Origin: CAYVBJ01 sp964517005
GTDB taxonomy: Bacteria; Bacteroidota; Rhodothermia; Balneolales; Balneolaceae
Direction of reading: 5' to 3'
Length of the DNA stretch: 13,757 bases
Assembly: GCA_964517005.1 (NCBI GenBank)
Contig: CAZFAJ010000072.1
Span: forward strand, 1 to 13,757
A model generated the notes under the pieces. The model saw only the letters and a list, made by a program, of their open reading frames with translations, was not told the origin of the DNA and made no database searches. Shown here piece by piece: positions 6,363-13,405 of the stretch (positions are counted from its first letter, which is position 1; every line of letters starts with the position of its first letter). A program made the translations under genes and the position numbers.

Positions 6363-7225
6363 AAAATCTGAAAAGGCGACAAATTCACGACCGTATCATC
6401 GAAAGCCTTCTGGTCATTTCAACAATCGTTGTACTGCTTCCTCTCGTAATTATTATCGCACACGTAATTATAGAGGGAATTAGTGCACTCAATTATGAAT
6501 TCTTTACCGAAGAGCTGGGATCTCCGTCGAGAGCCATTCAGGGTAAACCAACCGGACTTATTCACACCATTCTGGGTACAGTTGTTGTTGATATGCTTGC
6601 CCTCGGGATAGCCGTTCCGATTGGGGTTGGCGCAGGGGTTATGCTTTCCGAGTATCCCGAACATGCGCTGAATCCAACCCTTCGGATTATGAATGATACC
6701 CTGAACGGCATCCCCGCCATATTAAAAGGACTTTTTGCATTCGTGCTGATTGTGAAGCCGATGGGTACTTTTTCCGGGCTTGCAGGCGGCGTTGCACTCA
6801 GTTTTGTTATGATTCCGATTATAGCCAGAACCACTGAAAGTGCCTTGCAATCTATTTCATGGACAATCAGGGAGGCCGGGCTTGCATTGGGCATTCCCCG
6901 ATGGAGAGTCGTTCTTTCTACAGTGATTCCGGCAGCCAAAACCGGCCTTGTTACCGGTATTCTGCTCGCATTTGCCCGGGCAGCCGGTGAAGCAGCTCCG
7001 CTACTTTTCACTTCCTTTGGAAATAATTACCTGCCTAACAGCTGGACCGGTTTTTTGTTAAGTTCAGTAGATACCTTGCCCCAAAGACTTTATAGCCTTG
7101 CAATTAGCCCTTATTCACAATGGCACAGTATGGGTTGGGCAGCAGCCATTATATTACTTGTTTTTGTAATTTTTGCATTTATTGTTGCAAGATTTTCAAC
7201 ACGTGATAAAATGCAGAGAGCATGA
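6359..7225 (+). CDS. pstA: Phosphate ABC transporter permease PstA
   Basis: PstA is the second permease half of the phosphate importer. It has six predicted membrane segments, beginning with residues 15-38 and ending near 259-277. The EAA loop is at 171-191 (REAGLALGIPRWRV, then IP), followed by FARAAGEAAPLLFTS (205-219), a PstA hallmark. The extracytoplasmic loop GSPSRAIQGKPTGLIHT (54-70) also fits the family. The ATG overlaps the pstC stop by four bases, and pstB begins 21 bases after the stop. Length (288) is normal and nothing looks degraded. Confidence 0.95.
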   Translation: MKNLKRRQIHDRIIESLLVISTIVVLLPLVIIIAHVIIEGISALNYEFFTEELGSPSRAIQGKPTGLIHTILGTVVVDMLALGIAVPIGVGAGVMLSEYPEHALNPTLRIMNDTLNGIPAILKGLFAFVLIVKPMGTFSGLAGGVALSFVMIPIIARTTESALQSISWTIREAGLALGIPRWRVVLSTVIPAAKTGLVTGILLAFARAAGEAAPLLFTSFGNNYLPNSWTGFLLSSVDTLPQRLYSLAISPYSQWHSMGWAAAIILLVFVIFAFIVARFSTRDKMQRA

Positions 7226-7246
7226 TGAACATTCATAAACGATTGT

Positions 7247-8074
7247 ATGAAAACAAAAGAAATTAATTCAGAGATTTTAACTAACCAGGAAGTCGAGTCT
7301 GAAACAATGAGTTCTATGCATTTACAAATGGAAACTAAAAATTTAACGGTTAAGTATGGATCCGTTGTTGGCATACGAGATGTATCCATGCCTTTTAAAA
7401 AGAATACGGTTACAGCTCTGATCGGCCCTTCCGGTTGTGGTAAGACCACTTTTCTCCGTGCATTAAACAGAATGCACGACCTCACAAGAGAGGCAAAGGT
7501 TGAGGGTGAAGTTCTTTTGGAAAACAAAAATATATATGATGAAGACGTCAATCCTGTCATCATCCGAAGAAAAGTAGGCATGGTATTTCAAAAACCAACA
7601 CCGTTTCCAACCATGTCAATCTATGACAATGTTGTAGCCGGACTCAAGCTGGTTGGAACTAAAAATAGAAATATACTGGATGAAGCTTGTGAGAAAGCAC
7701 TCCGGCAGGCCGCTCTTTACGAAGAGGTAAAAGACAGATTGAATACGGCGGCATCAAGCCTGTCTGGCGGGCAGCAGCAAAGACTCTCAATTGCCCGGGC
7801 ATTAGCTGTTGAACCTGAAGTTATGCTCATGGACGAACCAACCAGTTCACTTGACCCGCAGGCAACGTCACGCATAGAAGAATTAATTGGTATTCTAAAA
7901 AAAGATATAACCATTATTATCATCACTCATAATATGCAGCAGGCAGCACGGGTTTCTGACAAAACAGCCTTTTTCTATGTCGGTGATTTAATCGAGATTG
8001 GCGACACAAAAACAATATTTACAAATCCTGAAAAAAAACAGACAGAAGATTATATTACTGGACGATTTGGATAA
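7247..8074 (+). CDS. pstB: Phosphate import ATP-binding protein PstB
   Basis: PstB is the cytoplasmic ATPase that drives phosphate import through PstCA. All ABC motifs are intact: Walker A GPSGCGKTT (60-68), Q-loop Q115 in MVFQKPTPFP, signature LSGGQ (172-176), Walker B VMLMDEP (192-198) and switch histidine H228 in ITHNM. QKPTPFP is typical of PstB among ABC ATPases. The annotated start gives 275 residues, roughly 15-20 more than usual. In-frame ATGs at codons 21, 24 and 28 could be the real start, with codon 28 (METKNLTVKYG) closest to the usual N-terminus. A 54-base gap separates it from phoU. Confidence 0.97.
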   Translation: MKTKEINSEILTNQEVESETMSSMHLQMETKNLTVKYGSVVGIRDVSMPFKKNTVTALIGPSGCGKTTFLRALNRMHDLTREAKVEGEVLLENKNIYDEDVNPVIIRRKVGMVFQKPTPFPTMSIYDNVVAGLKLVGTKNRNILDEACEKALRQAALYEEVKDRLNTAASSLSGGQQQRLSIARALAVEPEVMLMDEPTSSLDPQATSRIEELIGILKKDITIIIITHNMQQAARVSDKTAFFYVGDLIEIGDTKTIFTNPEKKQTEDYITGRFG

Positions 8075-8118
8075 TATCAGCCACACAGCAACTAAATCAC
8101 AAAACATTATTTTGACAC

Positions 8119-8123
8119 AGGAG
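8119..8123 (+). promoter_or_regulatory. Shine-Dalgarno site of phoU
   Basis: AGGAG lies five bases before the phoU ATG. It is the only clear Shine-Dalgarno sequence I saw before a gene in this window and fixes the phoU start. Confidence 0.75.
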
Positions 8124-8128
8124 ATAAG

Positions 8129-8779
8129 ATGAGCTCAGTAATTCAGGAAAACCTTTCAACTCTGCAAAACAAACTGGACAATATGGCTGATTTGGTTGTA
8201 AAAGCTATTAACAGATCCGTAGATGCTCTGATAGATAAAGACGTTGAAGAGGCAAAAGTAATTAAAAGTGAAGATATCTTTATAAATAATCTGAGATGGG
8301 AAATTGAAGAGGATTGTATCTCCCTTATTGCAACCCAGCAACCGGTCGCTTCTGATTTACGTGAATTAATTTCACTGCTTAATATTATTACTGAACTTGA
8401 ACGGATCGGCGATTATGCTGCCGGCATTGCGAAAATAACGATATTAATAGGCGAAGAAGAGCATATTAAGCCATTAATTGATATTCCGCGCATGAGGGAC
8501 ATTGCCGTTGACATGATTCAGAATTCATTGAAGTCCTACCTTGATAAAAACGAAGAATCAGCACGTCGAATTCATAGCCAAGACGATGACCTGGATGAAC
8601 TCTATGTCCAGGTTTACAGGGAGCTAATCTCTTTCATGATTGAAAAACCGGATAAAATTACAAATTGCACCTATTTGCTTTGGATAGCTCACAACCTTGA
8701 AAGAATGGGAGATCGTGTTACCAATATCTGTGAGAGAATCATCTATTTAGTATCGGGAGAGCTGGCCGAGGATTTATAG
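8129..8779 (+). CDS. phoU: Phosphate regulon accessory protein PhoU
   Basis: PhoU is a cytoplasmic all-helical protein that connects the Pst transporter to the PhoR sensor kinase and represses the Pho response when phosphate is plentiful; it also restrains Pst activity. The protein is two three-helix bundles. Each half carries the metal-binding signature, ELERIGDYA at 89-97 and NLERMGDRVTNICE at 189-202. DNMADLVVKAINRSVDAL (17-34) is a standard first helix. Its 216 residues are normal. As last gene of the pst cluster it occupies its usual place. The cognate PhoR/PhoB pair is not encoded within the window. Confidence 0.97.
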   Translation: MSSVIQENLSTLQNKLDNMADLVVKAINRSVDALIDKDVEEAKVIKSEDIFINNLRWEIEEDCISLIATQQPVASDLRELISLLNIITELERIGDYAAGIAKITILIGEEEHIKPLIDIPRMRDIAVDMIQNSLKSYLDKNEESARRIHSQDDDLDELYVQVYRELISFMIEKPDKITNCTYLLWIAHNLERMGDRVTNICERIIYLVSGELAEDL

Positions 8780-8875
8780 TTATTTGACAACAGGTTCCGG
8801 ATCTGAACATCTGGCTTCACAATAATCACCTACACGATTTTCTTAATCAAAATTTTTTCACACACCTGTTAAGAA

Positions 8876-8903
8876 TACATCGCGTTCTTAGCGCGTATTT
8901 TTT
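8876..8903 (+). terminator. Weak candidate terminator after phoU
   Basis: A short stem CGCG (8881-8884) with CGCG (8892-8895), possibly helped by flanking ATA/TAT, is followed by TATTTTTT. It lies about 100 bases after the phoU stop on the correct strand. The four-base core is weak for an intrinsic terminator. The surrounding GCG/GAAC wording (8881-8925) also resembles a degenerate dispersed repeat I remember from related genomes. Confidence 0.3.
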
Positions 8904-8990
8904 CTCTGCGAACTTCGCGTGAAACCCCTGTGGCAGGATTTTACAAACCTCTGATATCAAACAAAGAATTTGAGATTTTCAACTATCTTC

Positions 8991-9854
8991 CTATTCACTT
9001 TCCGCATTTAGTGCATAATAAAAAGGCAGTGCAACCAGCAGTGTGCCGCCAAGCACATTCCCGATAGCTGCCGGAATCAGGTTCCATGTAACCGCAGTCA
9101 TCCAGCCAGGCCCAAGATCCAGTGGTATAGCCAGCGAAAAATAGCCCATATTCGCCGGACTATGCTGTAAGTTCGCAGCTACAAAAAGAGAAACCAACAA
9201 AAATACAGGGATATATTTACCGATGATGGTGCGTCCCATCAATCCGAATATCGCAGCCATTCCCACAAGCCAATTGCCAAAAATTCCTGAGATAAGAGCC
9301 TGAAACCAGGCAGAAACCGTTCCCTCCGAATGGTAGTACATTTTTTTCTCAACTGTCTCACCCAATACCGATAGTATCTCAGAAGGATATGACTGCGTAT
9401 AGGAAAGCAGCCCGCCGACGGCCAAAGCTCCGATCGCATTACCAAAAATAGCGATAATCCAGAATTTAGCGGCACCTGCTGCAACATCTGATCTGCTGCA
9501 GTTCAGGTAGGAAGCCGGCAGCACCACATTGGTCTCGGTGAAGAGAACCGCATGTGAAAGAATCACCATGAAAAAACCAACCGAAAAACCAAATCCCTGC
9601 AGTAACAATTTAACACCAAGCGGATGAACCCCCGCCGAGAGCAGCACTGAAAAGAGTGCGCCAAACGTAATAAATGCACCGGCGAGAAGCGACAGTACCA
9701 ATATTTTTCCAATACTGTATCGCTTAATATGATCAGTAGTTTCGCGGGTAATCTCTCCCACTACATGCTCAACATCCAGAAACCGGTTTGGAGGCGGATT
9801 ATATGTATCACTCGATTCCGTTTCTTGCTGATACCCCAAATCTTTTTCATCCAT
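8991..9854 (-). CDS. Formate/nitrite transporter (FNT) family protein
   Basis: This is a pentameric-type channel or transporter for small monocarboxylates or anions such as formate, nitrite or hydrosulfide; its substrate cannot be read from sequence. After a polar N-terminus (1-45) there are about six membrane segments, near 48-73, 80-105, 127-152, 184-206, 214-230 and 252-280. FNT hallmarks are LFTETN (104-109, threonine equivalent to FocA T91), LQHSPANM (229-236, central-pore histidine H231) and NLIPAAIGNVLGGT (258-271). The stretch before the third conserved helix (ISGIFGN, 188-194) lacks a lysine at the FocA K156 distance. That and the LFTE(T/N) wording resemble E. coli YfdC more than FocA, although the C-terminal NLIP motif is FocA-like. 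It stands alone, converging on phoU. Confidence 0.87.
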   Translation of the reverse strand: MDEKDLGYQQETESSDTYNPPPNRFLDVEHVVGEITRETTDHIKRYSIGKILVLSLLAGAFITFGALFSVLLSAGVHPLGVKLLLQGFGFSVGFFMVILSHAVLFTETNVVLPASYLNCSRSDVAAGAAKFWIIAIFGNAIGALAVGGLLSYTQSYPSEILSVLGETVEKKMYYHSEGTVSAWFQALISGIFGNWLVGMAAIFGLMGRTIIGKYIPVFLLVSLFVAANLQHSPANMGYFSLAIPLDLGPGWMTAVTWNLIPAAIGNVLGGTLLVALPFYYALNAESE

Positions 9855-9917
9855 ATTGCAAACCAGTTTTAAGCTTTAGAAAAATAAAAATAACATATAA
9901 GTTATCAAACCAGATCA

Positions 9918-9925
9918 CAAAAGTA
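9918..9925 (-). promoter_or_regulatory. Possible -7 promoter box (TAnnTTTG) of FNT gene
   Basis: Read on the minus strand this is TACTTTTG, an exact match to the Bacteroidota -7 consensus TAnnTTTG, 63 bases before the FNT start. I do not see a good TTG at the expected upstream distance, so the call is tentative. Confidence 0.3.
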
Positions 9926-9969
9926 TAAAAATAGACAGCTACATATCATAGCTATTCATTTTTAATGAA

Positions 9970-10070
9970 CACGGCGGTGGCCATGGGTTAAGAGCGGAGA
10001 TGGTAAATGGGAGCGCCGTAGGTGCGATGTATCCCTATATCTCTACGACAACCCTACAGTCTTTACCCAC
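9970..10070. repeat. Palindromic dispersed-type element
   Basis: GGGTTAAGA (9985-9993) and TCTTTACCC (10060-10068) pair at 8 of 9 positions, closing a region with an inner GCGCC/GGTGC stem (10013-10017 with 10021-10025, one G-U pair). The wording (GAGCGCCGTAGGTGCGATGT, then CTCTACGACAACCCTA) resembles a short repeat I recall from many Bacteroidota spacers; that memory is not verified. There is only one copy in this window. Confidence 0.4.
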
Positions 10071-10122
10071 AATTTTAAAAATCGCCAGGGAATGATCTTT
10101 TTTAACATTCGGTTTTTCATGT

Positions 10123-11022
10123 ATGCCGATAAATGCGACCTTGTACCGGTTTTTGAGTCGTGAGTCTGTGAAAAATCAGATTGAACGATGGGTGGTCTAT
10201 CTATCCTTCACATTTTTCCTCGGCCATCTTGTCCTCATTGGCCTTCGAAATCTTTATCCCGGCGTGGAATTGCTGCAGCCACTGAACCCCAATTACCTTT
10301 CAGCCCTCTACACACCGTTCAGTATAATCCTTGTATATGAAGTCTACCTGCTGATCCTGGCACTGCCGCTCTCCTTCACCAATTCGATACGGAAGCAGTA
10401 TGAAATCATCTCTCTCATTATCATCCGGAGGGTGTTTAAAGACATCTCGAAATTCGAAGATTTTGATCAGCTTGCCGCACAAAAAGATGTGATTCTGCAG
10501 ATTGCAACCGACCTGGGCAGCGGACTGCTTCTCTTTCTTCTCGTTGGCGTATTTTACCACGTTAGCCTGAAGCGCAAATCGATCCGTTCACTTACCGAAG
10601 ACCAGGTGCGCCGTTTTGTTTCCATTAAAGAGACAGTGGCATTGATCCTGCTTTTTCTCTTTACCACTCTCACAATGATATCGGTCTATGATTTCGGAAA
10701 TGAGGTCTACCGACTGGTCATATTTGATGACCCGTTTACGCTGGATCTGAATGTGATCTTTTTTGAAGAGTTTTATACAGTGATGATTTTTTCTGATGTA
10801 TTCATCTTCATCGCCTCTTTTATGTTTAGCCAGACCTACTCGCGGCTGCTGCGTAACGCAGGCTTTGTGAGTAGTACTGTCATTTTGCGCATCTCCCTCT
10901 CTGCTGATCCTGCGTTCAGCGGATGGGTGGCCGCCGTAGCACTGCTAACCGGTGTCTTATCTCAACTGATCTATGTCTACTTCAGCCATCTCGAAAACAA
11001 ATCAGAGGATGTGGAACAGTGA
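10123..11022 (+). CDS. Six-helix membrane protein of unknown function
   Basis: I do not recognise a named family. The 299-residue protein has six likely membrane segments: about 22-42, 62-86, 126-147, 170-188, 213-236 and 266-287. Between the second and third is a cytoplasmic-looking segment, KQYEIISLIIIRRVFKDISK (91-110), which mixes a hydrophobic core with paired arginines and then an acidic patch. Basic loops (RKQ at 90-92, LKRKSIR at 149-155) suggest those faces are cytoplasmic. Acidic residues lie in or beside helices (E73, D130, E170, D225), possibly for ion or proton coupling, but this is speculation. No signal peptide, nucleotide-binding or catalytic motif is visible. The nearest genes are unrelated and it appears monocistronic. 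Confidence 0.8.
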   Translation: MPINATLYRFLSRESVKNQIERWVVYLSFTFFLGHLVLIGLRNLYPGVELLQPLNPNYLSALYTPFSIILVYEVYLLILALPLSFTNSIRKQYEIISLIIIRRVFKDISKFEDFDQLAAQKDVILQIATDLGSGLLLFLLVGVFYHVSLKRKSIRSLTEDQVRRFVSIKETVALILLFLFTTLTMISVYDFGNEVYRLVIFDDPFTLDLNVIFFEEFYTVMIFSDVFIFIASFMFSQTYSRLLRNAGFVSSTVILRISLSADPAFSGWVAAVALLTGVLSQLIYVYFSHLENKSEDVEQ

Positions 11023-11110
11023 TACCTTATAATTGCTATCCACTCCAGTGATTAGTCACATATGAAATGTAGATCGAAACTTTTCAGCATGCGCGGCGCC
11101 TTTCCGCGCG

Positions 11111-11207
11111 TCTGACAGCGTTGGCCCAATGGGAGTAAGTTCAGGCAGCCAGTGGTATGTTCCTTGCCTTAACCCCCAACGCTGACAGATCCGGTAGGTG
11201 CTGTCAG
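11111..11207. repeat. Inverted TCTGACAGCGTTGG modules and hairpin
   Basis: TCTGACAGCGTTGG at 11111-11124 faces CCAACGCTGACAGA at 11176-11189. The second module overlaps a hairpin with arms CTGACAG (11182-11188) and CTGTCAG (11201-11207) and a 12-nt loop. The loop contains GGTAGGTG, close to the AGTAGGTG that ends the 56-bp repeat. These appear to be degenerate fragments of the same repeat family as 137-192 and 11228-11283. Confidence 0.6.
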
Positions 11208-11227
11208 GTTGAAGATACAAGACCTTT

Positions 11228-11283
11228 AAGCACCTACTGGACATTGTCCGCCTGCAGACTGATCTGACAGCGTTGTGTTTTGT
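11228..11283 (-). repeat. 56-bp dispersed repeat, right copy
   Basis: This is the reverse complement of 137-192 with four mismatches, three of them clustered in the middle (around 11253-11262). It begins AAGCACCTACTGGACATTG and ends CAGCGTTGTGTTTTGT. Flanking sequences do not match between the two copies, which argues for a discrete mobile or dispersed unit rather than a large duplication. Confidence 0.85.
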
Positions 11284-11347
11284 ATGAGTATATCATTATC
11301 TGATTTTTATTTATTTTACCAAAAACTATGGCTAACAAAATTTTAAA

Positions 11348-13300
11348 ATGAAAATCCTAATCTACCTTTTCATATTTATCGCTGCTCTTCTGTTCATACT
11401 CTTCATGTGGTTTTATTTAGGGCGGGCAATACCTGTCTGGTCGGCACAGTCAAAGATGGGGCCCCCTGCCGAAACCCTTGTGGTGGATGGTGAATCGTTC
11501 AGGGACCTTAACAAGAATGGTATCCTGGATCCCTATGAAGACTGGCGCCTGCCGGTTGAGCAGCGTGTAGAAGATCTTCTTGGCAGAATGACCAAAGAGG
11601 AGAAAGCCGGCCTGCTGTATCACTCGTTTATTTTTGCCGGTAAAGGTGGTGAAAATGCCGGACTTCTGAACCCGATGAATATCCTGCCTGTTGAATCTGC
11701 ACTATTCAATAAGCATATGCGCTTTTTTAACCTATATGATATACCGCCCGGAAAAACGGCAGCTATCTGGCTGAACAATATCCAGAAAATGGCTGAACGC
11801 ACACGCCTGGGTATCCCCGTTACCATAAGTTCAGATCCGCGTCATACAGTCCTTAAGGATGGTGCCGCTATCGGGGTGTATACAGAAGGTTTTTCAAAAT
11901 GGACCGAGCCGATCGGATTTGCCTCAATCAGTGATGCGGCATTTACAAAAAGATTTGGTGAGATTGCGGCAAAGGAATATCGTGCCATCGGCATTCACAC
12001 AGCCCTGCACCCGATGGTGGATCTTGCAACGGAACCGAGATGGGGACGCATCAGCGGTACGTTTGGGGAAGACGCACAGCTAAGTGCCAAACTCGGCTCT
12101 GCCTACATCCGTGGTTTCCAGGGGGATTCATTGTCATCAAAAAGTGTGTCGGTGATGACCAAACACTTTCCCGGCGGCGGGCCTCAGAAAGATGGCTGGG
12201 ACCCGCATTTTCGCTACGGAAAAGACCAGGCCTATCCGGGTGATAATTTTGACCATCACATAACCCCGTTTATCTCGGCCATCGAAGCCAATACAGCTCA
12301 AATGATGCCTTATTATGGGGTTCCAGTCGGCCAGACAAGTGAAGATGTGGCATTTGGATTTAACCGTGAAATACTTACGGATCTTCTCAGGGATTCGCTG
12401 AAGTATGACGGCATCATCTGCACGGATTGGGGTATCATCAATTCACAGTCACTTTTTGGATTTGAAATTGTTGAACATCGCGGTTACGGAGTGGAAGACC
12501 TGACACCTGAAGAGAGAACGCTGAAAGCTATTCAGGCAGGTGTGGACCAGTTTGGCGGCGAATCAACACCGGAGCACGTAATTAGCTTGCTGAACCAGGG
12601 AAAACTGACGGAAGAACGCATTGATGAATCAGTACGCAGGCTTCTGAAGCTTAAGTTTCAGCTCGGGCTGTTTGAAAATCCCTACGTTGATCTTGAAACC
12701 GTTGAAGAGAAGCTGTCAACGGATGAAGCTGTACGGATGGGTTTTGAATCACAATTGCGCTCCCAGGTGTTGCTTACCAATAAGGAGTTTGACGAACGAC
12801 CCCTGCTGCCGTTTACACCCGGAGCGGTGAAAATATACGTAGAAGGCCACGATCCCGATGTCGCTGCCAATTATGGAGAGGTGGTTTCAGATCCTGACGA
12901 AGCGGACGTTATCATCAAGAATATCCCGCCGCCTTATGAAGAAGGATATGGCAAACTGGTTGGAATGCAGCTTTTTCATGAGGGACGGCTTTATTATACG
13001 GAGGAAGAACTGGCACCGGTGCTCGATCTGATCAATAAAAAACCGACAGTAGTTACCACCTACCTGGAGAGGCCTGCAATCCTGACGGATATTGTGGAAT
13101 CTGCCGGAGCTGTACTCGTCAATTTCGGAGCCACCGACGAGGCGGTGTTTGATATTCTTTTTGGAAAATTCAAGCCGCAAGGAAAGCTGCCCTTTGATAT
13201 GCCCTCCACTTGGGAATCGGTGCTGAATCAGCGCGAGGATGTCCCCTTCGATCTTGAAGATCCGCTATTTAGGTTTGGGTATGGATTAAGTTATGAATAA
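11348..13300 (+). CDS. Membrane-anchored glycoside hydrolase family 3 protein
   Basis: GH3 enzymes release terminal sugars, most often beta-linked glucose, xylose or N-acetylglucosamine; specificity cannot be read here. Residues 3-25 form an uncleaved-looking hydrophobic anchor, so the enzyme probably faces the periplasm or exterior. DLNKNGILDPYE (53-64) is an EF-hand-like calcium loop followed by EDW. The (alpha/beta)8 domain includes EPRWGRISGTFGED (229-242), the substrate-binding KH pair (K272-H273, in KHFPGGG) and the nucleophile, almost certainly D360 in CTDWG. The alpha/beta sandwich domain (about 470-620) contains PPYEE (528-532), where a glutamate may be the acid/base. The protein ends RFGYGLSYE, a normal GH3 finish without an FnIII domain. 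The gene is GC-richer than the pst genes and lies between two repeat regions. Confidence 0.93.
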   Translation: MKILIYLFIFIAALLFILFMWFYLGRAIPVWSAQSKMGPPAETLVVDGESFRDLNKNGILDPYEDWRLPVEQRVEDLLGRMTKEEKAGLLYHSFIFAGKGGENAGLLNPMNILPVESALFNKHMRFFNLYDIPPGKTAAIWLNNIQKMAERTRLGIPVTISSDPRHTVLKDGAAIGVYTEGFSKWTEPIGFASISDAAFTKRFGEIAAKEYRAIGIHTALHPMVDLATEPRWGRISGTFGEDAQLSAKLGSAYIRGFQGDSLSSKSVSVMTKHFPGGGPQKDGWDPHFRYGKDQAYPGDNFDHHITPFISAIEANTAQMMPYYGVPVGQTSEDVAFGFNREILTDLLRDSLKYDGIICTDWGIINSQSLFGFEIVEHRGYGVEDLTPEERTLKAIQAGVDQFGGESTPEHVISLLNQGKLTEERIDESVRRLLKLKFQLGLFENPYVDLETVEEKLSTDEAVRMGFESQLRSQVLLTNKEFDERPLLPFTPGAVKIYVEGHDPDVAANYGEVVSDPDEADVIIKNIPPPYEEGYGKLVGMQLFHEGRLYYTEEELAPVLDLINKKPTVVTTYLERPAILTDIVESAGAVLVNFGATDEAVFDILFGKFKPQGKLPFDMPSTWESVLNQREDVPFDLEDPLFRFGYGLSYE

Positions 13301-13405
13301 AATTGTACTTAGTTTTTATAAACTCAAAATTGAAAATTGTGAATTCCAGAATGCACCTGGTGCATCTTGTTTGTAGTTCCGGCCATAACATAAGTGAAAA
13401 CATAG
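13301..13405. other. Spacer after the glycoside hydrolase gene
   Basis: A weak AT-rich palindrome AGTTT/AAACT (13311-13324) follows the stop codon and would be a poor terminator. A perfect short palindrome lies at 13351-13365. The wording after it (CTTGTTTGTAGTTCC) resembles a dispersed spacer repeat I recall from related genomes, unverified. Confidence 0.4.
13351..13365. repeat. 15-base palindrome ATGCACC-T-GGTGCAT
   Basis: Two perfect 7-base arms surround a single T. It lies 51 bases after the glycoside hydrolase stop. It could be part of a terminator or a repeat fragment; an operator is less likely at a 3' end. Confidence 0.5.

Larger units (their letters stand above)
9855..10122. other. 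Divergent spacer between FNT and membrane protein genes
   Basis: The left half is AT-rich and should contain the FNT gene promoter. The right half (about 9970-10070) is GC-richer and palindromic, described separately. The segment from 10071 to the start at 10123 shows no clear promoter or ribosome-binding site for the membrane protein gene. Confidence 0.5.
11023..11347. other. Non-coding region with hairpins and repeat modules
   Basis: No gene is supported here. Features are a GC-rich hairpin GCGCGG/CCGCGC (11091-11096 with 11104-11109), an inverted pair TCTGACAGCGTTGG (11111-11124) versus CCAACGCTGACAGA (11176-11189; 13/14 complementary), a hairpin at 11182-11207 and the second 56-bp repeat at 11228-11283. 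The final AT-rich 60 bases should hold the promoter of the glycoside hydrolase gene, but I could not place it. Confidence 0.6.

Noticed and set aside
6562..7011. 149-residue minus-strand frame opposite pstA
   Set aside because: It is entirely antisense to a strongly conserved permease gene; its alanine/threonine/proline-rich translation is the usual shadow of a membrane protein gene.
7111..7581. 156-residue minus-strand frame over the end of pstA and start of pstB
   Set aside because: It overlaps two certain genes including the Walker A coding region, and its translation shows no domain.
8780..8990. Small gene between phoU and the FNT gene
   Set aside because: No frame with a plausible start and length was seen on either strand; the segment looks like a 3' spacer with degenerate repeat wording.
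11056..11244. 62-residue minus-strand frame in the repeat cluster
   Set aside because: It consists largely of the inverted repeat modules and has no coding signature.
137..11283. Composite transposon bounded by the two 56-bp repeats
   Set aside because: The interior is conserved housekeeping operons with no transposase, and the repeats lack associated open frames. Chance placement of two copies of a dispersed repeat is simpler.
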